Of a stretch of 64,000 bases of DNA, positions 37,501-47,646 are shown in pieces; within the stretch, counting starts at the first letter, position 1, and each line of letters starts with the position of its first letter. A program made the translations under genes and the position numbers. Under the pieces are notes generated by a model. The model ran no database searches. It had not been told where the DNA came from and was given only the letters and a program-made list of their open reading frames with translations. The stretch spans positions 21,868,001-21,932,000 of the forward strand of contig JAMPIT010000886.1 in assembly GCA_026261815.1 (NCBI GenBank). Reading direction: 5' to 3'. The stretch is from Monarcha castaneiventris obscurior. Taxonomy: Eukaryota; Chordata; Aves; Passeriformes; Monarchidae.

Positions 37501-37544
37501 ATGTCAGAATTTTTTTTCTGCTGTTTTTTCCCCTCTCTGCCATA
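34501..37544. other. Non-coding stretch, no gene seen
   Basis: I see no coding gene. Open frames reach 135 codons (34,634-35,041, +), where two plus-strand frames and one minus-strand frame all overlap, which argues for chance. At 36,167-36,176 lies CAGCTGACAG, an E-box overlapping a TGACAG site. The same composite occurs twice more around 37.9-38.0 kb. An A13 run with three GAAA units occupies 37,115-37,140. Confidence 0.65.
37115..37140. repeat. A-run followed by GAAA repeat
   Basis: About thirteen A residues are followed by three tandem GAAA units, forming an all-purine microsatellite. Such tails sometimes mark an old retroposon end, but the sequence on either side shows no element I recognise. 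Confidence 0.85.
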
Positions 37545-37624
37545 CCAGAAAAAAAAGATCAGGGAAGATAAGCCAGGCAAAAGGAAAAAAAAAAAAGGAG
37601 GTGGGGAAGGGGAAAAAAAAAGGT
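37545..37624. repeat. Purine-rich tract
   Basis: The plus strand is almost entirely A and G: A runs, then AAAGG, a run of twelve A, GGAGGTGGGGAAGGGG, and a second A run. Long polypurine strands can form triplex (H-DNA) structures and tend to exclude nucleosomes. Small open frames on both strands here encode only Lys/Gly or Phe/Pro runs and are not genes. Confidence 0.85.
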
Positions 37625-37699
37625 TACTCTGAGTATCAGAGAGGGGGCTAATTGTCAAGGTTATATCTCCACAGATGATTGATGTGAGGCTGGGTTTTT

Positions 37700-38110
37700 C
37701 TGTCAGCCTGTCACAAAGCAGGAATGTTTAATGTTCTCATTATTGGTTACGCTGTTGTGTATATTTCTCTGTCAGCACTGCGGACCCATCTGAACTGCCA
37801 AGGCACTTCAAAGCCCTGCAGGTCATTTATCATCCTCCTGACGCTGCGAATGTTCAGCCTCAGCTGAGTGCCAGGGATTTGTTATGACTTGAGAGCCAGC
37901 TGACAGACAGGTCTGCTGCAAAAAGGATTCCTTTTTGTCACACTGCGAAAACATCAATGTTCCTATAATGGCCTACAACTGTCAAAGGGGACTGCCACCT
38001 GACAGTTGTGTGGTCTCACTAATTTGCAGCCCGGTGACTTGTTTCCTTGAGTTTAGATTCAGTTACGGTGTCACATGCAAACAGGTCACCATCTGTCGTC
38101 CTGTGCCAGG
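37700..38110. promoter_or_regulatory. Candidate enhancer with two E-box/TGACAG composites
   Basis: Two copies of a composite in which an E-box overlaps TGACAG occur 99 bases apart: CAGCTGACAG at 37,897-37,906 and CACCTGACAG at 37,996-38,005. TGACAG is the core bound by MEIS/TGIF-type TALE homeodomain proteins. CACCTG and CAGCTG are E-boxes for bHLH or ZEB/SNAI-type factors. A TCF/LEF-like GTCAAAGG follows CAACT at 37,981-37,988. The segment is non-repetitive, has moderate GC and several CpGs, and sits between purine tracts on both sides. It is the best enhancer candidate in the window. Conservation has not been measured. Confidence 0.4.
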
Positions 38111-38117
38111 GGGCACA

Positions 38118-38195
38118 TGGTAGGGGGTGGAGAGGGAGAGAGAGAAGGAGGAAACGATGAAGTGGCAAACTGGGGGTGGGGAAGAGGCAAGGGGA
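38118..38195. repeat. Purine-rich tract with G runs
   Basis: The plus strand is dominated by G and A (GGTAGGGGGTGGAGAGGGAGAGAGAGAAGGAGG, later TGGGGGTGGGGAAGAGGCAAGGGG). It has G runs that could join a quadruplex, though less regular than the tract at 38,344. Confidence 0.75.
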
Positions 38196-38209
38196 AAATA
38201 TAAACGGCC

Positions 38210-38217
38210 ATGCAAAT
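38210..38217 (+). promoter_or_regulatory. Exact POU octamer site
   Basis: ATGCAAAT is the exact octamer bound by POU-domain factors such as OCT1. It lies in CCATGCAAATCAAAGC, next to a TCF/LEF-like CAAAG, between two purine tracts. An exact 8-mer on either strand is expected about once or twice by chance in a window this size, so position is what makes it worth noting. Confidence 0.4.
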
Positions 38218-38343
38218 CAAAGCTGCATCTTTATTTTAGATTCCTGTTTTCTGAGTGTTTCTAGCCCACCACAATGTGAATCTCTGAAAGTTGTGTTGAA
38301 AATTGAGGCAGGGAAAGAAAGGACCTTGCAAAGAGCCAGAGCT

Positions 38344-38402
38344 GGGAGGGGCGGAGGGGGGGTGGGGGAGAGGGGAAGAGAAGGGGGGAGAGAGAGAGAG
38401 AA
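38344..38402 (+). repeat. G-quadruplex-prone purine tract and GA repeat
   Basis: At least six runs of three or more G lie within 45 bases: 38,344-38,346, 38,348-38,351, 38,356-38,362, 38,364-38,368, 38,372-38,375 and 38,383-38,388. The loops are one to seven bases. This easily satisfies the usual four-run G-quadruplex pattern on the plus strand. A (GA)n repeat follows to about 38,402. Open frames of 67 to 93 codons on both strands here are low-complexity by-products. Confidence 0.85.
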
Positions 38403-41400
38403 ATATCAGGGCTTTGTTTCCTTTCCCAGGCCATGACATGATTAATCGTTTTCTTCTGATCTAATTTTGGAACATGAAAAACAGCACATTTGTCTTGAAG
38501 AAAAATGATGTGCCGTACTGTGCAGATGGAAATTTCGAGCAATGAAAAAGATTAAAGTGAAATTCCACTCCTTAGACCTAATCATGAGTTGTAGATTATT
38601 CTGTCGTTCTAACCAGATGGTAGGCTTGATTCCACAACCCCCTTCTTATATTAATGAATACTAGACTGTTATATTTGACTTAGGTAAGTGAAATGTCTAT
38701 CAAGCCTAATGGACTGCCAGCCAGCATAACACATGTTGTACCACTGAGGGTCCTTGCTGCATTTTTCATGTTTTATACTAATGTAGAACATTTTGTTTCC
38801 TACTGTTTTCCATCATTGTCACTGTTTGCTAAATATTTTCACATGTAGGGGGAAAAAAAAGTAAAAAACTTGTGTCCAGAGCTAATTTCCTCACGTTGGT
38901 CACAGCTATAATTCTACAAGTAAAACAGTCACCCGAAGCAATGCATACAAGAACTCAATAGTAACTTGATTAAGTTCCCAGTCAACAAGACTGCACTAGG
39001 CTGTATGTTAACAAACCTAATTATAGGCAGCATGGTGATAAATTGTGCAGGGTGCATGTAGCACATCTCTGAGGTCATGTCTAGAAAAGAAGTTTTGCCC
39101 CAGGGGACAGGGATGGGGTGTCATTTCTAAATAAAGTAAATGCAGGTTCACTGATGTTTCCCATTGGGTTGCCTTCCGCTTTCTGACAAATGTTTTTCTA
39201 GCAAGGGTCTCCCAAGAGATCCTTGCGAGAACGGAAGAGTGGAGGAGGAGAGGAATGAGATGCTGGGGGATTCTCTTTAACCTTTCCAAGTGTGCAGGCC
39301 TGTGACTGCCACGTAGCTTCTACCATGCTTGGACTTGTCAGAGCCATGGCTACTTCTAATCGTAATGTTGGGATGGGTGCCACCACTTGTGCTTACAAAC
39401 CGTGTTTCCATTTTCAGCATGTAGCTGAACAAAATGGCACTTGTCACATATTCTGGATATGAGAGTGGGATGGAATCTCTTCCTTGTATGTAAAGTTAAA
39501 GATAAAAATCTCTGGTTTCTCCTGTCAAAAAACCCAACAGTTGGGCCTTTGTGCCTGAGTACCACCCCTGGTTCTGTTGGGGAGCATGATCCCAGGTAGA
39601 GGAAGCGTGCGTGCACAGTGCTAATTTTAGACATTGAAAGAATCAACAGGATGCATGGATCAAGTTACTCTGCCTAGGAGAGAACAAGTCCAGAAACGTG
39701 AGTAAGCAGTCAAGAGTTGTCCAAATCTGGACCTACTGAAGTATGATAGATAAACTAAAGTTAATTTGCAGTTATAATAAAAAGTTCATGTAGGCTGAAC
39801 AAAGAAAAGCATCAAAGTACACCTCCTAATTGAGAAACTAGGAAATCTACATGAGAAGTCTTTTTGATAGTGGAATTAATTTAAAACTTACATCATTGCT
39901 TTCGTGATTTTAATCTCAGTATTTTAAAACAGTTTCTTCAGAGTCCTGAACTCTGACAAGACTCAGTGAAGTTACCATTGATTTTAAGTGCTGAATAAGG
40001 ACTCTTAGACTGTGCCATAGAATAAATTCCAAATGGCCCTCCAGTGTGAGTACCCTGCACTTGGGACCCTCATTGTGGATGATTTTCCCTTTTTCTCACA
40101 CACATAACATTTTTTGAAAGAATGAAGTGAGGTGAGGAAGGCCTAAGCAGAATGCTCATTGTGTCTTGCCCACATTCAAAGCAAACAAATTGGAAGTCTG
40201 AAAATAGTATGTCACAAAACACTTTTCTTTGTAATTAATCTTAATTTATATTTTTTTATTTGTACATACTGGCTCTGAGAACATAAGCTAAAATACCAAT
40301 ATGCTTTCACCACATTTCTTTTATGGTTGGATTTATATTCTGTCTTAGCTCTCCCTAAAGCTTGCTCTCAGGGGATAAAAAATTTTCATTGATGAGAATT
40401 CCTATGCAAAATATTGCATGGCAGATTTTTTTCAATTAATTTACAACAAAACTCTCACTTAGTCCTTTATACCACTCTCAGTAAATGCAGGGTAAGTTAC
40501 CCCTTTAAAATGATCTGTACAGATTACCAGCCTGTGTAGTTCCTAACCTCTGGGGAAAACTGGCTTTTTGCAGGGCTGCTTCTCTTCTGTGCAGGGCATG
40601 TGGAGCTGACTTGGCAGTGAAGGGAAAGTAATTTGTTCCTGACAAGGGCCAGTTGCAGACTATTTCTTCACTGGAAGAAAGTGACAATCAAGCAGGAAAT
40701 TGTGACTGCAGTTCCTTATTTGAACTGATCCTTCTTAGGAGCTGGTAGACATATCTTAACTTAGCCTTTAGCTTGTTTTCCTCAGTCTCACAGCTTTGCT
40801 TTCCGTGAAATGGCAAGGACCTCGAATTCCTGCCGTGTTTACAGTTTGGCCTGTGGAATTCGCGGCCTGCTCAGAGTGTTGCAGATTTACAATTATATTG
40901 TGAAGGTAACACAGGAGAGGCTGGCATTCCTCTTCCCAGTAGCATTTCCCAGAGATGGCTGCAGTCTGGGGAGAGGACTTTGACCTACTGAGGAAGAGAG
41001 TAGCACATCTGGAAGGGAGAGTAAGCTGTCTGTTGCTGTTGAATCCTTTTGAAGCCAACTTGTTTCTAAGCATGGGGACAGATGGATGGATGGAAGGCTA
41101 TGTTATAGCTATAGGTAAGCCTCAGAAAGTATTTCTCTTCCTGGAAGAGTGTATTACAGCCTTTCTGGTCTGCAGTGGGTTATCACCCTGCGGTAGCTTT
41201 GATCGATGGGAAGTGATGGCAGCAGGAAATAAAGGTCTGCTCTTTGTGCTCAGGAACACTGCCTAGGAGGGCAGGACCCTGGCTGGATGGAGTATCTCTA
41301 TAGGTTTGGAAGCAGGTTGCCTACAGCAGGGTCAGCAAGATGTTTGCCAGTGTCTTTGTGTCCAAACTCTGCATAAGTGCTCAGAGCTGGGGTGCTTGTA

Positions 41401-42654
41401 GCCATGGATCAATCAATTTGCCCACAGAGGGCTTACAGCCCTGAAACAATCTGATGTCAGCTTTCTGCAAACATGAATCCATGGCTCTTAACATTTCTTA
41501 TGGGATATCACTTCCTCCTGTGGCAGATGCCTTTCTAATATTCTAGGCCAACCAAAGATGGATTTGCACACTACCACTACACACCCTACCTTTCATTGCC
41601 TGTTGCCTGTTTTACTTCAGAGAAAATTACTCTATTCATCTTTCTGACATGAGGCTCAGATCATCAGATGCCAAAGCCATTCCGCCCTAGGCGAAGTGTC
41701 TCCCTCTGGTGGGCCCGGGGGTAGGGGAGGAAGGAACAAGCTCTTTCTCATCTGAACTGCAAAGCCATCACTTAGAATAGTTGTCATGTGAGAGGTGACA
41801 AGTCTCTTTTTTTTCCTCCACTGTTTATTTCCATTTTACATATATTCCCAAATTCCTGTTCTCCATGCACTCTTCTTGCTTTTGTACCCTGTAACTTTCA
41901 GCAGTTTGTTTCGTTTCTTTCAGATGTGCTCAAGACACAGCAGAAGTTGATACAATCTAATACAAACTTCCCTGTTTGCTCTATCATAAAATGTAGTGCC
42001 TGGTGTGTTCATTCCCCTCCTGTCATCAAGTGCCAGCTTCAGCAGGACTTAGTACTCCAGGTTCTTCCTGCTGTCATTTTCACTTCTCCCCAAGGACTAA
42101 ACATTTAAAACCTGAGAAATGCTAACTGAGATGCTAAGTAACACTTGAACCACGCTGATCTTGGGTAAACAATTCCCAGAGTGCTACCATTCCTGATGTT
42201 GAAAGAGCAGTGAAAGAAAAGAATGTGCATACAAATTCTCAATAATCAGGCAGCCAGCTAATTTCTAAATATTGAAAGATTCCCTTAGAAGACACCAATT
42301 TCGTTTATGTTTATAATGACACACAGGATACAGAGCCTACCATTTACTCATTTAAGACTTTTACCCAATTTTTAATAGGAGTTAATGGTTTAGGGCTCAA
42401 TTTAGAGAGAGAATACTGGGTACGCTTCTTTTGTCTATTTCTTATGTAAATATTTATATATTTAAACTTTTCTTCATTAAACTGATTTTTGCAGTCTACA
42501 CAGCAGACAAGTAAGAGGAAAGACTGCCCATCACCCTTTGAGCAGAACATTTTTTGCCCCAATACATGTCTATATGGTAGGTTATATCAGGTGTTGAAGA
42601 AACACCTGATCTTTTGTTGGCCAGATGACAGCCTTTCAGCATAAGAGAGGGTAT
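38403..42654. other. Non-coding stretch, no gene seen
   Basis: I see no gene, RNA or clear transposon. Frames of up to 106 codons (41,788-42,108, +) lack recognisable domains. A short GATG/GATGGATGG run occurs near 41,083. Confidence 0.65.
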
Positions 42655-42832
42655 ATATTTTTATTAAAAAATATAATTTTATATATTTATATTTTTTTAT
42701 ATTTTCATTTATTATATAAGGGTTATATATATAATATAACCCTTTATATTTATTTGTTTATAATATAAGGGTTTATTTATAATATAAGGGTTTATATTTT
42801 TATTTATTATATTTTTATTAAAAGGTAAAGCA
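42655..42832. repeat. AT-only tract with period-19 tandem and inverted repeat
   Basis: About 180 bases are almost purely A and T, broken only by GGG or CCC. TTTATAATATAAGGG occurs at 42,757-42,771 and again at 42,776-42,790, giving a 19-base period. A degenerate earlier copy lies at 42,708-42,722. At 42,718-42,744 AAGGGTTATAT and ATATAACCCTT form a perfect 11-base inverted repeat around a 5-base loop. This is a minisatellite-like, easily unwound segment that could extrude a hairpin. It may also be a replication-slippage product. Confidence 0.9.
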
Positions 42833-42879
42833 GCAACATTTCTTGCTTCAGCAGGGCTTTAGACTCCCTTCTCCTTTCA

Positions 42880-43600
42880 AAGTATAGGTTGGGTTGTATG
42901 AGGCCCTGACTGGCCTTAAGAGCTCTGGTAAGGCTCACCTGAGGCCCTGTCCCACAGCCCTTGCCTGTAGGTCCAGGCCGGCTCAGCCTTGGGCGGTGAG
43001 CTGTCCCCTAAGCCGAGTTACAGGTGTTCCAGTGCCAGGCAGCCATTGCTCTGGCTTGCTGACTGGCTTTCTGGGGTGGACTTCAGTCCTGCTCTGCAAG
43101 GTAACTTTGTCTCCTGTCCTGTATCCCATGTGTACCTTAGACCTGTGTCACAAACCCATTTTCAGCCTCCTCTCTTGATTGTGCTTCCTGGGAGGATGCT
43201 GCCATTGCCTCTTTATCTCACCTAGTCTGGCACTGTTAATGGACCCCATTACAACGACCAGCCTGGTCCTCTTCAGGCTATGTGGGGCTTCACTCAAGTT
43301 ACCCTCATTTCCCAGCTTCTTCTCTCCTTGGAGAAGCCCTTCTCTTTCTGCTCCCTGATGAGTGGCCCCATTTAGGATTAATGTGTGCAGTGCAGCAGGA
43401 GAGCTCCCAGGCAGCCTGCCTTTAGTCAAGGTCTGGCCTTTTCATGGCCCTGTTCCATGTTCCTTGCTCAAGAAAAGCAGTGTCTGCTTGAACATCTCCA
43501 TGCTACACATGGTACCATGAGCAGTGGGTTTTCAGGGGGCTGGAGAAGAAGTCTGTTCCTGATTCTACTTGGTTTTCCAACTCTATGAATAGTTGCTGCT
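42880..43600. other. GC-richer block, possible old dispersed repeat
   Basis: Directly after the AT-only tract, composition jumps to clearly higher GC and C/T-rich blocks. It returns to AT-rich DNA at about 43,600. Phrases such as CCTTCTCTTTCTGCTCCCTGATGAG and CCCCATTTAGGATTAATGTGTGCAG give me a vague impression of an avian dispersed repeat, but I cannot name a family. A perfect palindrome CATGGTACCATG lies at 43,508-43,519. Open frames of 67 to 94 codons on both strands have no recognisable domain. The sharp compositional edges are what can be seen directly. Confidence 0.35.
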
Positions 43601-43625
43601 TCAGTGTGGAATCTTTTTGTTTTCA

Positions 43626-43705
43626 GTAGACACAGAACTCTTTATCTTGCTGTGTGACTTTGTGCAGATTCAAAATGGCTTCCTGTCCCCATTTGTTAGT
43701 GGAAG
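43626..43705 (+). mobile_element. Possible degraded MIR SINE
   Basis: TTGCTGTGTGACTTTGTGCAG resembles the MIR core TAGCTGTGTGACCTTGGGCAAG. It is followed, after an apparent deletion, by GGCTTCCTGTCCCCATTTGTTAGTGG, in the position of CAGTTTCCTCATCTGTAAAATGG. The order is right but similarity is patchy, so this is less certain than the remnants at 17.2 and 34.4 kb. Confidence 0.45.
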
Positions 43706-44692
43706 GGATAGATTTTCCCTGGTGCGGTGCCAAATTTATATAGAATTTGAAATGTTCTTCTAGATGAGAGGTTGTGTTCTGTAATGCTCAAGGAGCGCAT
43801 AATATCTTTGGGGATATATATAAATACACTGGTATATGAAGAAAAACCCCACAGGATTTTTAAATGAAACAGTTGAACATCTAGTTCTTGATGCTAGTTT
43901 ATGTTGTTTTCTAGAAGAATACATTTACAGTAAATTCAAACCAAATTTCTCAGAAAATCTGATAGAAGAGTACTTGAAGAAAGGCTTCAGCATTATTGCT
44001 GACTAGCTAACATAAGCTGAAAATAGTAGATGACTGTGGTGAAATACTCATGTTTCTTTAGTCCTGCTTCTACCTCTTTCTCGGGTGTTGGTTCTGAGAG
44101 CACATATAAGCCAATGGTTTTACCACATTGCTAAAATTAATCTCCAGATCGATGTAAAATTAATTGCAGAATTCTACTTTTATGGAGAATAGTAGACAGT
44201 GGAAATAAGGAAATCTTCCCTATCCCTATCCTCTAACATGAATGTTTATAAACGCTAGCCCAGGTTGGTGTCAGGGCAAGGAAATATAGGTCAAAACTGT
44301 GATTTATATGATGAACTACAGAATTTAAATACTAAGTTCTTATTAATCTAAATGTGAATTAGTTAGCTAAATCCCCGTATCTTTCAAAAATGTGCCAGTG
44401 TTCTACTACTCCTTTTGTCACATTTGTATATAGTGGCAGATTTTGTAAAACTACTTTCATAAATGAACAAAACCCCAAATGTATATCACTAAAAACTTAG
44501 AAGACAAACTGATTAGATTTCCTGTGGTAGAATTACATTATCAAATAAAACACAGGTTTTGAAATGCAACACCCTAAAAGAAATACAGTTGGCTGAAAAT
44601 TCCCATAATGAGAAATCCATGAGCCTAAATATTTGGTGTTCCTGATTTGCTCACTTCCTCAGGTTAATGTTTCTTCAACATGTTTCCAGTTC
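43706..44692. other. Non-coding stretch, no gene seen
   Basis: AT-rich sequence with no open frame of note and no recognisable repeat. Confidence 0.7.
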
Positions 44693-44706
44693 TTTTTTTT
44701 TTTTTT
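44693..44706. repeat. T14 homopolymer
   Basis: Fourteen consecutive T residues are followed by CAG. It resembles a splice acceptor, but no exon is evident downstream. Confidence 0.9.
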
Positions 44707-44719
44707 CAGCTGAATTGCT

Positions 44720-45060
44720 TGTTGTACTTTCAAAGGTGATGATTTGCAAATGATGATTTCCATCCTACTGTATTCTGTGTATGGCAGAATGTCCATCAAG
44801 TTGCCTCTAGGTGACATTAGTAGTGCAATCATTCAAAATGCAGCCTGACAGCATTTCAATCAATTCACTTTTCAACACTAGACATCAAATATACATTGCA
44901 AACCCAGCACCTGCTGTACTTGGAGTGTGACATCAAATAGGTTAGCCTCGGGTCCTAAGACAGCGCCTGTCTCTTGAACTGCTGCATTAAGGAGTGACTT
45001 TGGCAATGATACTCTTGGAGATTAACACTCCACCAAAACTGGCTCTCGACCTACAATACA
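44720..45060. promoter_or_regulatory. Candidate conserved non-coding element
   Basis: The segment starts with an octamer-like GATTTGCAAATGATGATT near 44,740-44,758. TCF/LEF-like CTTTCAAAGG lies just before it, and later come AATCATTC, CAATCAATTC and several CCTGACAG/GTGACATC-type cores. It has no repeat signature and mixed composition. I infer a possible enhancer from texture only. Confidence 0.25.
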
Positions 45061-46859
45061 GTATAATCCCTCTACTCCTTGTGTTTCTCTCTCAGCACAG
45101 CCCACAGGAGCTCTGTGTCTGCTAGATGATTCAGCCACAAAGCCCAGCTCTTAACCTCATCCTGTAGAGCTTCGTATTTGCAGCAAAGGTGTGAGCAGAA
45201 TGGGAGCCACACATTTGTAAAAGCTTGTCCCAGGTCTGAGCTCCTTGGGGTAGCTTTCTCCTTTTTGCAACAACTGCATTGGAATACCCGCTGAGGCACC
45301 TTGAGGTAGCAAGTTTTGCAACTCTTCATGAGGTCTTGGTGATTGTATCAAGACCTGCTCATTTAAAAGTGCAGGGGAAGCACGTAGGATAATGTCCAGC
45401 TCTTGTCACACTGCCGGAGGCCTGGCTACTGCCATCCCAGGAGTTTGTCTTTTGCTTGGAATCAAAAAGAGATTAGTTAGTGGTGTCCTTCTGTGCTTTG
45501 GGCTGAGATCAGGTCTATTCCTTGACCCACAACAACTATTTTGCGTGTGCTGAGTCTTCTGAGTCAGATCCGTAATTCCCTTTAATTGAGGGGACAACTA
45601 GCTATTGTCAAACACCATGGAGGTGCCTGACAAAGCAGACACAGTGCCCAAGATTTCAAGTTCAGGGAAATAAAAAAACGTGTGCCAGCACTTATAAACT
45701 TTAGAAGGGCAGTGTGAATCCCCTTCCTTTTGTTGTGTTTGCTAATCAGGCTTTGGTGCTGATGGCATAAATCAGGAAAATGAGCAGCTGGGAGATGAAT
45801 CAGATAAAACAGTACTGTAAAGGCATTGTCAGCTGGTCATAATAGTGGCAAGGGCATGCAGGCCACCGTGTGACTCAGGCACAGTTTGGGCCTTCTCAGG
45901 TGACCCTAGGAGACAGGAGTGGGGATCCACATGTGACAGGTTCAGAGAGAGTTTTGATGTGGCCTATTTACCACGTGCCTCACCACCATCCCTACTAGTG
46001 CTGTAATAGATGTGATCGTTTGTGCCTAGAGGGACAACACCTGGTCCAGGCCTGATTCAATTCCAAGTACTAGGCAGAATGGTGCTGATCACATAATCAC
46101 CTCAATCCTAGAGCCAGGGATTGCTGGTTTGTGTTCCCTATGCAGGGCACCTCCCTCTCAGTGTGCACAGAGAAAAGGTGACCAGCTGGCCTCAACGTTA
46201 GTTCTGAGCCTACAGTGGGCAGGAGATTTGTGTCCCCTCACCCTGCAGGAACCGCCTGCAGTCACATTCCTGGAGCTCCACAGAGGGCACTGCCCTGCTT
46301 ATTGCTGCCACTCTTGCTGAGAGATGCCCCGCATCAGGAATGTGAGTGCAGCAGGAGATACACATCCCAAGTGGCACAGAAGAGGTTAATGTAGTACCCA
46401 ATAACCTTCAAAGATGAATCAAACAGCTGAGTTGAAAAAGCTGTCATAAACATTTGCATCCCTAGCAAAGTTAATGGAGGAAGAGGAATGCTGTCTTAGA
46501 AGATGAAGGAGTATATGGACAGACTTCAGAAAGGTAGGAAATTGGATAGGGGTGGGAGAGATTATTCAGAGCTACTAACTCAGTATGGAGGGTTGATTTT
46601 CTTGTTGAGGAGTGACTGCATCCCTTCCCAGTGGAAATGTTTGGCTCTGGAGATAGACAGATTGGATACTGGTAAATCCCAGGTTAGGTTAAGGTCCTCC
46701 CTGCAGGCCTGCTCATTCTGCTTTTTGGGATGTTCAGCTGGCTGGTGCAGTTTCATCCTGCAGGCTCACAGATGGTAAAAGGACTCACAAGCCAGACTGA
46801 GTGCTTGCTGGGGACACAGATGTGCTCTGAAGATTGGTTTGGTATTTGTGTGAAACAAC
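45061..46859. other. Non-coding stretch, no gene seen
   Basis: A moderately GC-richer stretch with small open frames of up to 91 codons on both strands, none recognisable. It may contain old, unidentifiable repeats. Confidence 0.6.
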
Positions 46860-47110
46860 TGCTTTTTATTAAGTGTTGAAACTAATAATAAATAATTATA
46901 AATTATTTTCATGTATTAAATTGTTGACATAACACCAACACAAATATTTCTTAGGAAAGTGAACAAACATATAAAGCTACATTACTTTCTAAATGAATTC
47001 ATTAGTATTTATTACAATTACAATCAATTATTAAGCATTATGATGACGTGCTTGGAGACTGGATATAATTTTTTTTGCTATTATTAATAATTTTAATTAC
47101 CAGCTTTAAG
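46860..47110. other. AT-rich segment with dense TAAT cores and a CRE-like site
   Basis: ATTA/TAAT cores are dense (for example ACTAATAATAAATAATTATAAATTA), and a TGACGT core lies in GATGATGACGTGC-like context near 47,043-47,048. The segment could be a homeodomain-rich regulatory element or just AT-rich DNA. No tandem unit is seen. Confidence 0.3.
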
Positions 47111-47477
47111 TACTGGTTATTTCCCACACACATCCCAGGGCACTAATTTTTATACAGCTTCTAAAATACACAGTGTTTTTGGTTTGGGTAGCTTTGTAGT
47201 ACACCATAAATTGCTGAAAATAATTTCCTAGTTGTTAAGTGGAAATAGAAGGTCTGGATGTCCATCAATCAGTTATGACCTAGCTTGGGAGAGCTGGTTT
47301 ATATTGTGCAATAGGAAATTTATTTCTCCAAAGTTTTATGCATCGTATCCAAAATGCCAAGAGGCCAGATTTACCCATGTAACTGGTTTTTATGTCCTTC
47401 ATGCCATTAAACAAGAGTTTGTATGCTCAAAATCTTGCCACCCTTATACCTAATTTGTCTAACAAGACATAGTGTCT

Positions 47478-47646
47478 AGAACAGGTTGCTCAGAGAAGTT
47501 GGGGATGTCCCATCCCTGGAAGTGCTCAAGACCAGGTTGGATGGGGCTCTGAGCAGCCTGGTCTAGAGGAAGGTGTCCCTGTCCACAGGAGAGGAGTTAG
47601 AAGACCTTAAATGTCACTTTCAGCCTGAACTGTTGCATGATTATTG
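47478..47646 (+). mobile_element. CR1 LINE 3' end
   Basis: The plus strand closely follows the last part of avian CR1. It begins GAACAGGTTGCTCAGAGAAGTTGGGGATG, continues CCATCCCTGGAAGTGCTCAAGACCAGGTTGGATGGGGCTCTGAGCAGCCTGGTCTAGAGGAAGGTGTCCCTG, and finishes with a degraded GACCTTAAATGTCACTTTCAGCCTGAAC and a TTGCATGATTATT remnant of the terminal octamers. The first part encodes the end of ORF2 in intact elements and the last part is 3' UTR. This copy is 5'-truncated to about 170 bases and is non-functional. It is better preserved than the RT relic at 31.1 kb, so it inserted later. Confidence 0.93.

Noticed and set aside
37426..37658. Overlapping Lys-rich and Phe/Pro-rich frames
   Set aside because: They are translations of a purine tract on opposite strands, not genes.
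38176..38542. Open frames of 67 to 93 codons on both strands
   Set aside because: Low-complexity by-products of the G/A tract.
42718..42790. Telomere-like GGGTTA units
   Set aside because: The units are AAGGGTTA or AAGGGTTT spaced by AT-rich sequence with a 19-base period, not a TTAGGG array.
44693..44709. T14 followed by CAG, resembling a splice acceptor
   Set aside because: No coding segment or donor site of recognisable character follows.
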